Assembly (NCBI GenBank): GCA_963785255.1
Contig: CAWAUR010000009.1
Span: 404,652-468,651 of the forward strand
Length of the DNA stretch: 64,000 bases
From: Bog-159 sp963785255
Lineage (GTDB): Bacteria; Acidobacteriota; Terriglobia; Bryobacterales; Bryobacteraceae
Reading direction: 5' to 3'
A program made the translations under genes and the position numbers. A model generated the notes under the pieces. It had not been told where the DNA came from. It was given only the letters and a program-made list of their open reading frames with translations, and made no database searches. Shown piece after piece: positions 51,358 to 59,677 of the stretch (position 1 is its first letter; each line of letters starts with the position of its first letter).

Positions 51358-52761
51358 CTAGTATTTCGTGCGCACGTATACCCCAAATCTTCCGGAGCAT
51401 GGATAGCCGCGAGGATGCTTATGCGGATTCAGCGAGCCGTCCATCTTTTTCTTGTTGAATGTTCTTCTGCAGATTGGGCAGCGATAGATGTAGGTAGGCC
51501 CCTGCCGACGACCTGAAGCCGATGCGCGCGGAGCGCCAGCAAGGCGGGGCATGGCGGCGGTGGGCGAGGCGACGAGCAACGGCCCGGTCGACGTGAGTTC
51601 GACAAGGTAGCGTGGCGCGAAGACCTGTGAAGTGACGGCTGCTCCCTGCACTCGATCGACGCGGTAAGAGCGGTGGTCTCCCGAATCGCTTCGGATACCA
51701 TGCAGCACAAAGTTTCCTTCGAGGGTCTGCCGCAGCGAATAGGGCTCGATGCGTCGCACGGTGCCGTCATAGGTGAGGTCGATGCACAGATGGTTTGCCG
51801 CAGCGAAGCGGATGATTTCGAGCGTGGAACGCGCGCGCACGGGAATTCGCATCGGCAGCACGCGGGTGCGCACGGCGATTTCGCCCGCGCCATGTTGGAT
51901 GTAGGCGCGTTGCGGTATTTCCGCGCCGCTCATGATCCACTTGAATATCTCCGGAAGCGCCTCCCAGAAGTCGTTCAGCGGCGGTAATACGGGGAGCTGG
52001 TGCCCCAGCATGTCGGCCCACATGGCCTCAAGATCAGCACGATGAGTTGCTAGAGCTTCAATCGTGGGCACGGGGATCGCTTTGTACTCGCACTTCTGTT
52101 GAAGAACGTTCCGAAGGATGGCGGCCATTGGACGGCTGTCGGTATGGCGGTAGAGGTTCACGACGTCGTAGAGGTCGCGGGGCCGGGTGCGCTCGCCGAG
52201 AGCCCGTAGCTTCTCGCCGAAAGCCTCCTCATAGGCGTAGCAATTAATCCAGATTCCGCCTTCAGGGCGGTCGCTATAGGGATGGAATACTTCGCGGCGC
52301 ACCGCAGGCAGCACTAGTCTTTCGTCGGCCGTCAAATCGAGCTTGACCTTCGGCCAGCCACCGGAGGTCGGCGACACCGGTCCGCGATAAGCGATTTTCC
52401 CCTGGCAGTTGATGCGACCGCGTGGGTTCTCGTAGATGTCGAAACTGAGTTGGTCGGTGGGGATGTTCAGTCCAGATTGCTCCGTGACCCAGCCACCGAC
52501 ATCTTCGAGCACGCCGCGCAGGAATTCCTCATCTATGTGACTTTCGTCGCTCAGCGTGAAATCGAGATCCTCCGAAAACCGATAGGTTTCAAAATAGCAT
52601 TTCTTGAGACAGGTGCCGCCCTTGAAAACCCAGCTCTCCGAGAGCTCATCGTGCGCATTGAGTCCGGCGAGTATCCAGCCGAGCACGTAGTCTTTCTCGA
52701 CAACATTGGGTAACAATGAAAGCGACGAGGCTGCTTCAAGGATTTCGCGGCGATCAATCAC
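51358..52761 (-). CDS. abiEii: AbiEii-family toxin with WYL-like and zinc-finger additions
   Basis: 467 residues from GTG 52761, which overlaps the antitoxin stop. The nucleotidyltransferase part has NVVEKDYVLGWILAGLN, WVFKGGTCLKKCYFETYRFS and EDLDFTL (the DxD pair), then CYAYEEAFGEKLRALGERTR and PRDLYDVVNL. After about residue 300 comes a WYL-like segment (IRFAAANHLCIDLTYDGTVR, RIEPYSLR, HRSYRVDRVQGA, FAPRYLVEL). A Cys/His finger follows (YRCPICRRTF ... NPHKHPRGYPC). AbiEii toxins transfer nucleotides to targets such as tRNA. The extra domains are unusual and suggest ligand or nucleic-acid sensing. Confidence 0.87.
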   Translation of the reverse strand: MIDRREILEAASSLSLLPNVVEKDYVLGWILAGLNAHDELSESWVFKGGTCLKKCYFETYRFSEDLDFTLSDESHIDEEFLRGVLEDVGGWVTEQSGLNIPTDQLSFDIYENPRGRINCQGKIAYRGPVSPTSGGWPKVKLDLTADERLVLPAVRREVFHPYSDRPEGGIWINCYAYEEAFGEKLRALGERTRPRDLYDVVNLYRHTDSRPMAAILRNVLQQKCEYKAIPVPTIEALATHRADLEAMWADMLGHQLPVLPPLNDFWEALPEIFKWIMSGAEIPQRAYIQHGAGEIAVRTRVLPMRIPVRARSTLEIIRFAAANHLCIDLTYDGTVRRIEPYSLRQTLEGNFVLHGIRSDSGDHRSYRVDRVQGAAVTSQVFAPRYLVELTSTGPLLVASPTAAMPRLAGAPRASASGRRQGPTYIYRCPICRRTFNKKKMDGSLNPHKHPRGYPCSGRFGVYVRTKY

Positions 52762-53558
52762 GTAGCGCCTTTCCAGCGTGCCGGCACCCACAGCCGCCAG
52801 GCGGTGACAAGGTTCGAAGATGGTAGCGCGGGATCGATCTGGGTGTAGCCCTGCGTAAGACGGTCGCGGCACGCCGCCGCAAGCTTCGTGTCGTGGAGCT
52901 GCGTATCTGCCAGGAATCCGAGGCGCTTGAAAACTACGCCGTTGCCGAACTGCTCGGCGTAGCGGATCAAGGGATCGCGCGCTCCGGTTTTAGTGTTGAG
53001 ATATGCGCGAAGACATTCGGCAACGTGGTCGATGCCGCCGCCGGTTTCCGGCGCGGACAGCATGTCGATCACGGTACGGGCGGGGTCCGAGATGGCGACC
53101 TTCGCCGAACCGCGCCAAAGGGTCTTGAGCCCGAACAGGCGCTTGGCCGGAATATTGTGCAACACGAACACGGCGCCCTGCGCTATCACGCGCTTGTTTC
53201 CGCTGCGGCGCGTTGTGAAAACAACCGTTTCGTTGAAGAGCTGTTCAGTGAGTTCCCAGTGATGTGCGGCGGTCCAGCCGCCAACGTAGCACTGCCCGAA
53301 AAGCGCCGGCACCAGCACCCAGGGATCGGCGATCACTTGTTCGCTGCCAGCTAGGTCGACCGGTACGGGAACATAGAGGCCTGGCCCTACGCGCCGAAGC
53401 CAGCCTTGCGCACGCCAACGCGACAGCAGTTTCGCAGCGCGGCTGCGGTCGATATTGAGGGTTGTGGAAGCGAGGTCGACCGAAACCACTTCCTTGGCAG
53501 CCCGCAGCACGGCAGAAATCCGCGCACGGGAGGCCGGCAGAGTTTCCTCGAGTCGCAT
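52758..53558 (-). CDS. abiEi: AbiEi-family type IV antitoxin
   Basis: 266 residues from ATG 53558 (a TTG at 53576 is possible). Winged-helix N-terminus (VVSVDLASTTLNIDRSRAAK, LLSRWRAQGWLRRVGPGLYV), then the AbiEi core (CYVGGWTAAHHWELTEQLFN, KTLWRGSAKVAISDPARTVI, DMLSAPETGGG). AbiEi proteins repress their own promoter and counter AbiEii. First gene of the pair; AT-rich DNA upstream (53559-53640) probably holds the operator. Confidence 0.9.
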   Translation of the reverse strand: MRLEETLPASRARISAVLRAAKEVVSVDLASTTLNIDRSRAAKLLSRWRAQGWLRRVGPGLYVPVPVDLAGSEQVIADPWVLVPALFGQCYVGGWTAAHHWELTEQLFNETVVFTTRRSGNKRVIAQGAVFVLHNIPAKRLFGLKTLWRGSAKVAISDPARTVIDMLSAPETGGGIDHVAECLRAYLNTKTGARDPLIRYAEQFGNGVVFKRLGFLADTQLHDTKLAAACRDRLTQGYTQIDPALPSSNLVTAWRLWVPARWKGAT

Positions 53559-53678
53559 AGCTATATCATATCGCAAGAACTTCCCATAAAGAGGGAACTT
53601 TAAGTCAGTTTATATAGCGATCTATCGAGCTAGCGGCCGCGGCTCAGCCTGACACTTCTTCCCGATCATTAGCTTTGG

Positions 53679-53740
53679 TGGAGTCCAAAGTGGAGTCCAA
53701 ACCAACAGGCTCGGCGGTATGGCGTCCATTTGGCGTCCAA
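53679..53740. repeat. Paired TGGAGTCCAA motifs, left of tRNA-Pro fragment
   Basis: TGGAGTCCAA at 53679 and 53691; variants TGGCGTCCAT at 53720 and TGGCGTCCAA at 53731. Spacing within pairs is 12 and 11 bases, about one helical turn. They look like integrase arm-type binding sites. Confidence 0.6.
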
Positions 53741-53799
53741 ATCGCACTACCGCAAGTCTTTTGTTTTCATTGAGAGCTGTCTATAAGTGATTGATATTT

Positions 53800-53849
53800 C
53801 TTGCTTGGGGTGCAAGAGGTCCCGAGTTCAAATCTCGGCGGCCCGACCA
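53800..53849 (+). other. 3' fragment of tRNA-Pro(GGG), attachment-site remnant
   Basis: Anticodon arm CTTGC-TTGGGGT-GCAAG (anticodon GGG), variable AGGTC, T arm CCGAG-TTCAAAT-CTCGG, acceptor strand CGGCCCG, A, CCA at 53847-53849. The D arm and 5' acceptor strand are absent upstream, so it is not a working gene. This is what an integrase leaves when it uses the 3' half of a tRNA gene. Confidence 0.85.
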
Positions 53850-53896
53850 AATTCTTCAAAGACTTTCAGAGACCAGCCCTCACGAGTGACGTGATT

Positions 53897-53917
53897 TGGA
53901 GTCCAACTGGAGTCCAA
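53897..53917. repeat. Paired TGGAGTCCAA motifs, right of tRNA-Pro fragment
   Basis: Exact copies at 53897 and 53908, 11 bases apart, matching the pairs on the left side of the tRNA fragment. Confidence 0.6.
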
Positions 53918-53997
53918 ACGTGGGACACCGGTGCAAGCCTTTCGGCGCCCGCAAAAAACACCGCCCCAAATCGTGGCACCTCTCTCATCCTAGAAAA

Positions 53998-54111
53998 ACC
54001 CGACATTCCCGACATTTTGGCCCTAAGCAACTGATTCTGTTAATACAATTGATGTCGGGTGCCTCCGAAAAACCCGACAGCCACCCGACATTTCCGACCA
54101 AAAACCCGACA
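53998..54111. repeat. Iterated ACCCGACA motif
   Basis: ACCCGACA occurs at 53998, 54072, 54083 and 54104, with the inverse TGTCGGGT at 54053 and a degenerate TCCCGACA at 54007. A related cluster lies near 59539. No gene is supported between 53850 and 54374. Confidence 0.55.
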
Positions 54112-54360
54112 ATCCCCGGTTGATATGGTTGGGACGGCACCAGGCTTCTCAGAATGCTCACAATACTCAGAATTGCCCTCGGGCCAGGCGCGGGGGAGAC
54201 GAAATAGACCAGTGCGCTTCGGTGCAGAAGTCGTCAGAGGTGTCACCGGGGATTTATCTTTTACCATCGAGTCGCACTCAGGGCGCCGACGTCACCAGAG
54301 CTTCGCGGGAGTTAACAATCCTGGATAGCGGCGGCGGCCCTCGGAGGCAGTGGATTTGAC

Positions 54361-54369
54361 TGTTATAAT
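54361..54369 (+). promoter_or_regulatory. Extended -10 promoter element
   Basis: TGTTATAAT is a perfect extended -10 (TGnTATAAT), ending five bases before the GTG at 54375. No -35 box at standard spacing. Transcription would begin at or next to the start codon, giving a leaderless message if 54375 is the true start. Confidence 0.4.
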
Positions 54370-54374
54370 ACGTC

Positions 54375-57300
54375 GTGCGTCGCCACTTGAGTCCGCTCCA
54401 TCTTTCGGGACAAGCGCATTACGTTGGCCGGCACGATCAGGAGAGGCGCTCCGACCGATGTTTTGTCCGTGCGACAGGAACCCTCGCACTTCTGTTGTTG
54501 ACAGCGGGCCTCACGCGCGGCCAGGTTATGCGCTCCGACGTTCAGGCGCATGACGTTTATTATTCATCAACCACAAACTTGCTTTATGTCACGACGGCAA
54601 GTACGTCCCCGCATGCTCCCAATACGCTCCTGGCTCTCAACCCGGTAACCGCCCAGGATGTGTGGCAGATAGACGCGGGCGGAACCGATCCAGGAGAAAT
54701 TGCCGGCTCCGATGACGGAAATTATGTTTATGTCTATTTTCAATCCGCGGCTCTGATCCGACGTTTCAACCTCCAGACGCAAACAGCGGACTTACAGTTT
54801 CCGGCTACGATGACGGGAGCGCCGAGCCAGGTCGCCGTCACGTGCATGAAGGTAATCCAGGGCGACCCCGACACCGTGGCAGTTTCGTTCGCCAATCCTG
54901 CAATCGATCCGGGGCACGTGGGCATCGCGTTGTTTCACCTGGGGACGCAACTTCCGAACACTGTGCCGGGTAGCACTCACTGCCTGACGATGGCCTATGG
55001 TGCCACGTCGGCGACTATGTGGTGCCATGACTCGGAGGACACGGCCTTCACTCTTTACCAGTTGAGCGTCGACGCCAATGGGATTCAAGCCGTCGGGCCG
55101 GGTTTGCCCGGATTGGCATATGGTTTTAACCAGACGCCGCAGTTCTACAACGGGCGCCTGTTTTTCAACTCGCTGGGATTGATCATTGACCCTGTCCAGC
55201 GCCTCGATGTGGCACAACTGCCGTATGTCGGAACGCCGACTGGCGCATTCACAGTTGATCCCAGTGCAGGGCTGGTCTATTTCAGCCGCGCAAATGGTTC
55301 TGATCGCTATTTCTGGGCGCTCGATGCCAACCGATTTCTGCCAGTCGCCTACGCTTATACCGGCACGGCAGCCAATCCATGGATACATTCGAACATGGTG
55401 CGGTGTGGGCTGGGCGGACTGGCAGGCATCAACGAAAGCGGCTTGGTGGCGGTGATCCCTTTGAGCGTGATCGCCCCGCTGCCTTTGGTCATGCCGGGAA
55501 CGCCGGTGAACGATCCAAGCGGGGCCATACGAATGGCCATACCCAATCAGTCTCTGTCCTACTCGCCGGTGCTGAACATGCTGTACGCGACTGTTCCCGA
55601 CGCTGCTCCTGGTCTGGGAAACAGCATCGTCCCGCTCGACCCCAATTCGCTGAACGCGTCGAATCCACTCTGGGTTGGCAGCCGGCCTTCGCTGAGCGCC
55701 GTCACGCAAGACGGACTGCATCTGTACGAAGCACTGGGCGCCTCCAATGTGCTGTGGCGCATCAACCTAACCGCCTTCACGCCCGACCTGGATTTCGCAC
55801 TCTATAACACGGGTGGCGCTCCCGCCGGGGCCATGAGCCTGGTTCCTTTGCCGGCCAGCCCGAATAACGTTGCGGTCCTGCAAGGAGGGGGAGCCGGAGC
55901 ATTGGGAAATACAGTCACCATTTACGGCAGTGGCGTCGCGCTATCGCAAGCCGCGGGCGCCGGATGGGATACCGTCTTAGCCCTAAGCGACAACGGGACG
56001 ACACTGTATGGTCTGAATGGCTATTCGACCAGCCCAGGTTTCGACAGCTACGCGATTACTGCGCAGGGCGTCTCAAACCCCTCCGGCGAGTTCTCGGTGA
56101 CTCCTCCTGGGGGGGACCAGTCCTTTTCCGATTTGAAGTGCGGCAATGGCCTATGTGTGACCAGTTACGGGATCGTAATTAATGCCGTCAATAATAGAGT
56201 TACTGGGATATGTCCGATTTCCGGCTTTGCCAGCCCCCTACTCGACGTTCCGGACCAACGTGCTTATTTCCTGACAGCGGGGGCGAATGACATCAGCATC
56301 ACAAGTTGTAATCTCAACACATTTCTGCCGGCGGAACAATTCACGCTCACCGCCCAGCCCGAGTTTAACGGCAATTTGATCGTGACGCCGGCGAATCAAA
56401 TCGCCTTCAACACCGGGAATGAGATTATAACTTTGCCTAAGTCGGCGGTGACACCGATTCCCGCTACGCCGGTGCCGCAGCCTGCCACTACCAACGGCTT
56501 CGTTCAACTCCCGGTGATGGCTAATTACGGCGTCTATGACCCGGTCAGAGACCGGCTGTATGTCTCGCTGACTTACAACAATGCCGGTACGTTGGGAAAC
56601 AGCATTGGCATAGTTCGCCCCGACACGGGAGCTTTAGTATCGACGATTCCGGTTGGGGGCGAACCGTCAATGATGGCTCTCAGCAGCGATGCCTCCCGGT
56701 TGTTCTTGGCGCTTAATTACGCGGATGCTGTAGTGCAAGTAAACATGTCTACGCAGACGGTCGAGCAGACGATTCTGTTCGGTTCGGCGGTCTCGGCTCT
56801 GTGCGCCATTCCCGGCCAGTCGACGTCGGTGGTGGTGGCAGATCAAACCACACTGCACGCTTTCGACAACGGCGTGGAACGTCCGGGAACCGCACAGTCC
56901 ACGTCGTTGCTGCCAGCCACCTCCATGACGTTCGGGGCCACTCCAAGCGCTTTCTACTCGTTAGCTGCCGGAGGGGTCGGTGCGTGGCAGCTCAACTCGT
57001 CGGGGATTTCCGCCGCGAACTCCGTAATACTGAATGACCCATACATCGGGACCGCCCAGACTATGACCAGCATCGGCAATAATCTCTACATCGACGGCGG
57101 CAGCGTTCTCAGCATCCCGTCCCTGTCCTGGGTCAATCAAATCGCTAACGCCGGCTCGGTGGCGGCAGATCCCTTGACGCAGCAGATCTACGTGGCATGG
57201 AACAATGGCATATCGATCTATTCCGCTTCGACCCTCGCGCTCACCGGCTGGTTGGGCACAACGACCGCGCAGCATAAACGCCTGATGCCGTGCGGTTCGC

Positions 57301-59018
57301 AGCACATTGCCTGGCTGGAGGCCAACATCGACTTTGGCAGCTTATCCGCTGTAGCGCTGCCGCATCTCCCGACTTCCGTTTTGCCAAGTAACGATGGAAT
57401 CATGCGATTGGACGCGCCGGTTTCGAGCCTCGTCTGGGACACCCGAAACAATCAATTGGTAGCAGCGGCGCTGCCGAGCGCCGGGCCTGACGGAAACTCG
57501 TTATTCTCACTTGACCCAGTCTTCGGCGCGCTGCAGATCGTTACGCGGATTGACAACCAACCATCACAGATTTCACTAGCGCCCGACGCGCATGTCGCCT
57601 ACGTGGGCGCATCGGGCGGTGGCACGATCGCCCGCATCAATCTGGATTCACCCGCTATCGAAAAGTCGTGGCCCTTTTTCGTGCGAGATCCGAACGGGGG
57701 AGCCGTAGTCCCCTATCAGATAGTGGCTCTCTCAGCGGCGACCGATTCCCTAATCGTCAACGCCAGTAGCCGTTACACGAATGACGCGCCCTACTTCGTG
57801 ATGGCGATAGATAACGGCACGCCGAGAACCAATATGCTTGGCCTCTGGCCCAACCCGTTCTACGGTTCGATCATCGCAGCCGATGGCACAGGTCAGCACG
57901 TGTACGTCGAAGCGAACGCCTGGCTTAACGTCGATGCGAATGGTATCACCATCGCAGAGGATCCCAGCATCACTGGCTTGCGAAGTTTCAGCCAGGCTGC
58001 CGCGTGCGGCAATCTGCTTTATCTCAATTCCGGCCAGGTCGTGAATCCCGCGGCTGGACAAATCGTCGCGGATTATGGGAATAGCGCGCAACCTTACCCC
58101 GGCCCATCAGACAGGATTGCGTGCGACGCCACAAACGATCACGTGCTCTATCTCACAGGCATCGAAGAAAACTACATGCTGCAAGCGTTTCGGCTTTCAG
58201 CGGGATCCCCGCAGGGTCAGATGCAGTTTGGAAACGTCAGCGGCAACATACTCGACCTGATCACCGCCGGGCCGTCCTTAGCCGCCATACGGACGGATCA
58301 GAGCGTGCTGTTGCTGCCTTTAAACCTTATCGCGGGTCTCCAGACTCCGCCGTCTGTCGCATCGGTCACGAACGCAGCCAGTTACGCGCAAAGTGGATTT
58401 GCTCCGGGTTCAATCGCGGCCATCTTCGGCTCCGGCCTCGCAAACTGGACATTCCAGGCCAACTCATTTCCTTTGCCCGGTACTCTCGCCGGCACCAGCG
58501 TTTCCGTCGCCGGACAGCCAGCCTACCCGCTCTACGTCAGCCCCAACCAGATCAACGTCGTGCTCCCCACCTCCCTTCCCGCAGGCACGGCGGACCTGCA
58601 AGTATCGGTAGGAACTCTGTCCACAAATACCAGCATTTCCATCGTTCCAACGGCTCCTGGGATCTTCACGTATAACGGAAACCATGCGGCCGCTCAGAAC
58701 CAGGACTACTCGTTGAACTCGCCCACCAATCCGGCGCCCGCCGGTTCTGTAATCATGGTGTATTTTACCGGGCAGGGGTTGACAACCCTGCCGGTATCCC
58801 CCTGGCTGCCCGCCCCCAGCGCCGACAATGCCGTCGCTATGAGTACCGCCACCGTAGGCGGCCAGGCAGCGCAGGTACTCTATTCGGGCCTTGCCCCGGG
58901 CTTTGCGGGACTTGCTCAAGCGAATATTCAACTGCCGAGCCTGGCTTCCGGCGACTACCAGTTGGTGTTGAGAGTGGGCGACGCTTTCAGCAATAGCGTG
59001 GTCATATCCGTGAAATAA
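54375..59018 (+). CDS. Secreted propeller protein with TIGR03437 C-terminal domain
   Basis: Up to 1547 residues from GTG 54375; signal core ATGTLALLLLTAGLTRGQ near residue 33. The body repeats YVTN/PQQ-like blades (LLYVTTASTSPHAPNTLLAL, RLFLALNYADAVVQVNMSTQ, PDAHVAYVGASGGGTIARIN). The last 230 residues match the Solibacter-type TIGR03437 domain: PSVASVTNAASYAQSGFAPG, SIAAIFGSGLA, VSVAGQPAYPLYVSPNQINV, VLPTSLPAGTADLQV and VYFTGQGL. That domain is a lineage marker for Solibacter-like Acidobacteria and is probably a surface-attachment or sorting module. The exact role is unknown. Confidence 0.88.
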   Translation: MRRHLSPLHLSGQAHYVGRHDQERRSDRCFVRATGTLALLLLTAGLTRGQVMRSDVQAHDVYYSSTTNLLYVTTASTSPHAPNTLLALNPVTAQDVWQIDAGGTDPGEIAGSDDGNYVYVYFQSAALIRRFNLQTQTADLQFPATMTGAPSQVAVTCMKVIQGDPDTVAVSFANPAIDPGHVGIALFHLGTQLPNTVPGSTHCLTMAYGATSATMWCHDSEDTAFTLYQLSVDANGIQAVGPGLPGLAYGFNQTPQFYNGRLFFNSLGLIIDPVQRLDVAQLPYVGTPTGAFTVDPSAGLVYFSRANGSDRYFWALDANRFLPVAYAYTGTAANPWIHSNMVRCGLGGLAGINESGLVAVIPLSVIAPLPLVMPGTPVNDPSGAIRMAIPNQSLSYSPVLNMLYATVPDAAPGLGNSIVPLDPNSLNASNPLWVGSRPSLSAVTQDGLHLYEALGASNVLWRINLTAFTPDLDFALYNTGGAPAGAMSLVPLPASPNNVAVLQGGGAGALGNTVTIYGSGVALSQAAGAGWDTVLALSDNGTTLYGLNGYSTSPGFDSYAITAQGVSNPSGEFSVTPPGGDQSFSDLKCGNGLCVTSYGIVINAVNNRVTGICPISGFASPLLDVPDQRAYFLTAGANDISITSCNLNTFLPAEQFTLTAQPEFNGNLIVTPANQIAFNTGNEIITLPKSAVTPIPATPVPQPATTNGFVQLPVMANYGVYDPVRDRLYVSLTYNNAGTLGNSIGIVRPDTGALVSTIPVGGEPSMMALSSDASRLFLALNYADAVVQVNMSTQTVEQTILFGSAVSALCAIPGQSTSVVVADQTTLHAFDNGVERPGTAQSTSLLPATSMTFGATPSAFYSLAAGGVGAWQLNSSGISAANSVILNDPYIGTAQTMTSIGNNLYIDGGSVLSIPSLSWVNQIANAGSVAADPLTQQIYVAWNNGISIYSASTLALTGWLGTTTAQHKRLMPCGSQHIAWLEANIDFGSLSAVALPHLPTSVLPSNDGIMRLDAPVSSLVWDTRNNQLVAAALPSAGPDGNSLFSLDPVFGALQIVTRIDNQPSQISLAPDAHVAYVGASGGGTIARINLDSPAIEKSWPFFVRDPNGGAVVPYQIVALSAATDSLIVNASSRYTNDAPYFVMAIDNGTPRTNMLGLWPNPFYGSIIAADGTGQHVYVEANAWLNVDANGITIAEDPSITGLRSFSQAAACGNLLYLNSGQVVNPAAGQIVADYGNSAQPYPGPSDRIACDATNDHVLYLTGIEENYMLQAFRLSAGSPQGQMQFGNVSGNILDLITAGPSLAAIRTDQSVLLLPLNLIAGLQTPPSVASVTNAASYAQSGFAPGSIAAIFGSGLANWTFQANSFPLPGTLAGTSVSVAGQPAYPLYVSPNQINVVLPTSLPAGTADLQVSVGTLSTNTSISIVPTAPGIFTYNGNHAAAQNQDYSLNSPTNPAPAGSVIMVYFTGQGLTTLPVSPWLPAPSADNAVAMSTATVGGQAAQVLYSGLAPGFAGLAQANIQLPSLASGDYQLVLRVGDAFSNSVVISVK

Positions 59019-59087
59019 GAGCAGGCCTGCCGGTCTCCTTCCATTCATACAAATAACGCCGTTTGCGGTCTCCTGTTCTCACAATTC

Positions 59088-59372
59088 TCACAATCTCCGC
59101 CTTGCCGCTTTCGATAGTTTCGCGGCGGTCCGTACCACTAGGCCGATGGCGTATGCTGATAATGGATAACGCACGGCGGGCTTCTTGCCCATCGCCTGCA
59201 ATACAATCCGGTTCAGCCCCGCCGCCGTGCCGGGTGGCTCGGGAACGCTCTCGCAGATCAGCCGAGCCAACTCCAGCGAACTGGCGCTCTCGCGCGGGAA
59301 CGGATGCTTGCCGGCCACTAACTCATACAGCACGGTGCCCAGTGAGTAAATATCGGTGGCCTGCAGATGCAC
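59088..59372 (-). pseudogene. Ser/Thr kinase C-lobe fragment
   Basis: The frame begins inside a Hanks kinase: ATDIYSLGTVLYELVAGKHP and FPRESASS, then ICESVPEPPG and LNRIVLQAMGKKPAVRYP. The ATP-binding and catalytic lobes are absent upstream. A remnant about 90 codons long. The remaining bases to 59677 show nothing but an ACCCGACA cluster near 59539. Confidence 0.8.
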
Positions 59373-59677
59373 GCAGGTGCACGTAAATTGAAATTATCAG
59401 GCCCCCGGCGATTATCTGCAAGCCTATCTGTATCAATCGGTTAGCTGGCTTTAGCGCGTTCGACCGTATTTAATGGCCTTGCATCTGCGCGGCACCACGC
59501 TTACCCTCTCTCGACCGCGGTTACCACCCTCCCTCGAAACCCGACAAACCTGACAAACCCGACCACTGATGCTCTCCGGCCAAGTTGACTGTCCGGCCCT
59601 TCCTGAGCCATGCATGTCTCAGCGCGCACCATAATGCCGGTTCCGTCAGGCGAACGCTGCTGCGCACAGGAGACGTG

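Noticed and set aside
53801..54034. Small protein starting in the tRNA-Pro fragment
   Set aside because: Its start (VQEVPSSNLGGPT) is simply translated tRNA sequence and the rest has no similarity or ribosome site.
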